Assembly (NCBI GenBank): GCA_947372225.1
Contig: CANBSV010000135.1
Coordinates: 1-5,616, forward strand
Source of the DNA: Burkholderiales bacterium
GTDB lineage: Bacteria > Pseudomonadota > Gammaproteobacteria > Burkholderiales > Burkholderiaceae_C
Length of the DNA stretch: 5,616 nucleotides
Direction of reading: 5' to 3'
Shown here in pieces: positions 4,497-5,616 of the stretch. The stretch's first letter is position 1; every line of letters starts with the position of its first letter. The position numbers and the translations under genes are program-made. The notes beneath the pieces were generated by a model. That model was given only the letters and a program-made list of their open reading frames with translations, was not told the origin of the DNA and did no database searches.

Positions 4497-5616
4497 TCAC
4501 TCGAATGAAGAGGCGGAGCCGCTCAAGGTCTCGGCGGCGTCCAACTGGAGACGCACCGACTGGGTCGTTTTGGCCAACTCACGGCTGGAAAGCGGTGTCA
4601 GCGCTGCTGCCTCGGCGAGCGCGGCTATAGAAGCAGGATCCCTCTGAAGACCGCCAACCTTGAATTCAAAGTGCAAGTGTGGTCCTGTCGCCCAACCTGT
4701 GGCGCCGACCGCGCCGATGCGGCCCCCTTGTTCAACCGACTGGCCCTTGCGCACATCAATGCGGCTCAGGTGCGCGTAGACGGTACAGCGGTCCTTGCCG
4801 TGCTTGATGCTCACCACGTTCCCGTAGCCATTTTTCCAACCAGCGAAATCGACAAGTCCGTCAGCGACCGTCCGAACCGGTGTGCCTGACGGAGCGCCAT
4901 AGTCGACGCCCTGATGCTGCCGCCAGTTTTGAAGAATCGGATGAAAGCGCATCGCAAACCCGGAGGTGATGCGCGAAAACTCCATCGGGCTGGCCAGGAA
5001 AGCCCGTTGCTTGCCGCGGCCGTTGAAGTCGAAGTAGGCGCCCCGGCCACCCTTGTCGGACGACTGAAACCAGATGGCCGAATGGGCACGCCCCCGGTTC
5101 ACGAATTCAGCGGCGAGAAGACGCCTAGCCGACTGGTTCCAACTCACGGGCTCCCCGTCGGCCAACAAGGCTTCGTAGGACACAGTGAACGTGTCGCCAC
5201 GCCTCAGGTCTCGGTGAAAGTTGATTTCGGTGGCAAATACTTCAGCCAGTTGAACCGCCACCGAATCAGGGATGCCAGCTTCGTCGGTCGCGCTGAACAG
5301 AGAGTCCCCCACGACCCCACTGCGCAATTGCACACTGGCTTCAAGAGGCGCGGTTTCCACGCGAGCCACAAAGCGCCCACTGTCACGCAGGATTCGCAGT
5401 CGCATGAAATGACTGTCGACCTGTTCCGCACGCCGGGTTGGGTATCTCGCGACCAGTTCCTCAAGCCACCCGGAACCGTTGGTTCGCACTTGAACCATCT
5501 TGCCGCCGCGGCCTGCGAGCAGTTCCTTGGCCACGCTGTTACCCCGGATGAAGGCCACTGCTTGGGCGTCGTCGACATTCAGCCGACGCAGCAGGCTCTC
5601 GGCGGTGTCACTCTGA
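4497..5616 (-). CDS. M23 family (LytM-type) murein metalloendopeptidase, MepM-like, 5' end cut off by the window
   Basis: 372 residues are visible; the frame remains open to the window edge, so the start and any signal peptide or membrane anchor are missing. An internal GTG at 5558 is not the likely start, because the upstream residues SDTAESLLRRLNVDDAQAVA (to the window edge) continue the expected N-terminal domain. Middle: GDSLFSATDEAGIPDSVAVQ through RRGDTFTVSYEALLADGEPV resembles the Csd3/MepM second N-terminal domain (about residues 100-160). C-terminal M23 core: HQGVDY (H234, D238), YAHLS (H282) and GPHLHFEF (H313, H315). The zinc ligands and catalytic histidines are all present, so it should be an active Zn-dependent endopeptidase cutting peptide cross-links in the periplasm rather than a catalytically dead EnvC/NlpD-type activator. 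Exact bond specificity cannot be read from the sequence. It is followed by a terminator and then anmK, both in peptidoglycan turnover. Confidence 0.93.
   Translation of the reverse strand, partial: QSDTAESLLRRLNVDDAQAVAFIRGNSVAKELLAGRGGKMVQVRTNGSGWLEELVARYPTRRAEQVDSHFMRLRILRDSGRFVARVETAPLEASVQLRSGVVGDSLFSATDEAGIPDSVAVQLAEVFATEINFHRDLRRGDTFTVSYEALLADGEPVSWNQSARRLLAAEFVNRGRAHSAIWFQSSDKGGRGAYFDFNGRGKQRAFLASPMEFSRITSGFAMRFHPILQNWRQHQGVDYGAPSGTPVRTVADGLVDFAGWKNGYGNVVSIKHGKDRCTVYAHLSRIDVRKGQSVEQGGRIGAVGATGWATGPHLHFEFKVGGLQRDPASIAALAEAAALTPLSSRELAKTTQSVRLQLDAAETLSGSASSFE

Noticed and set aside
5556..5558. GTG as the true start of the M23 peptidase
   Set aside because: The frame continues to the window edge with family-like residues, and starting here would remove the export signal and part of the N-terminal domain.

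Overview
The window is an ordinary chromosomal segment of a GC-rich betaproteobacterium (GC about 60%, estimated by eye). It most likely comes from Burkholderiales, with Comamonadaceae the best guess. The basis is protein recognition: the rpsI product begins MIGNWNYGTGRRKSSVARVF, and the gene order rplM-rpsI-erpA beside a convergent anmK and an M23 peptidase gene is the order I know from that group. I see no tRNA, rRNA, CRISPR array, insertion sequence, integrase or phage gene.

Layout, left to right. (1) Minus strand, 1-1613: a small membrane-anchored DUF2726 protein gene (1613 to 837) runs straight into srkA, a stress-response Ser/Thr kinase gene (840 to beyond base 1). Stop and start share the four bases GTGA, so the two genes are probably translationally coupled. 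(2) Divergent intergenic region, 1614-1845: weak promoter candidates facing both ways and a structured rplM leader. (3) Plus strand, 1846-2678: the rplM-rpsI operon for ribosomal proteins L13 and S9, closed by a strong intrinsic terminator. (4) Plus strand, 2827-3207: erpA, an A-type iron-sulfur carrier, with its own candidate promoter, a 13-bp palindrome over the -10 box, and a UUCG-loop terminator. (5) Minus strand, 3280 to beyond 5616: an M23/LytM-type murein endopeptidase (5' end missing), an intrinsic terminator, then anmK for the recycling of anhydro-N-acetylmuramic acid. erpA and anmK converge.

How the genes work together: the centre is housekeeping (ribosome assembly, Fe-S maturation). 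The right side is peptidoglycan turnover, one enzyme cutting cross-links outside and one recycling sugars inside. The left side is a stress kinase with a poorly understood partner.

The most interesting non-coding signal is the rplM leader. A terminator-like hairpin with a run of six T lies just upstream of the ribosome-binding site. Its 5' arm can instead pair with a segment about 70 nt upstream (ten pairs, one bulged A). That is the layout of a transcription attenuator for a ribosomal protein operon. It is inferred from one sequence only. The second point is the DUF2726 protein, which lacks several polar residues that I recall as conserved in that family. I found no convincing evidence for an undescribed multi-gene system.
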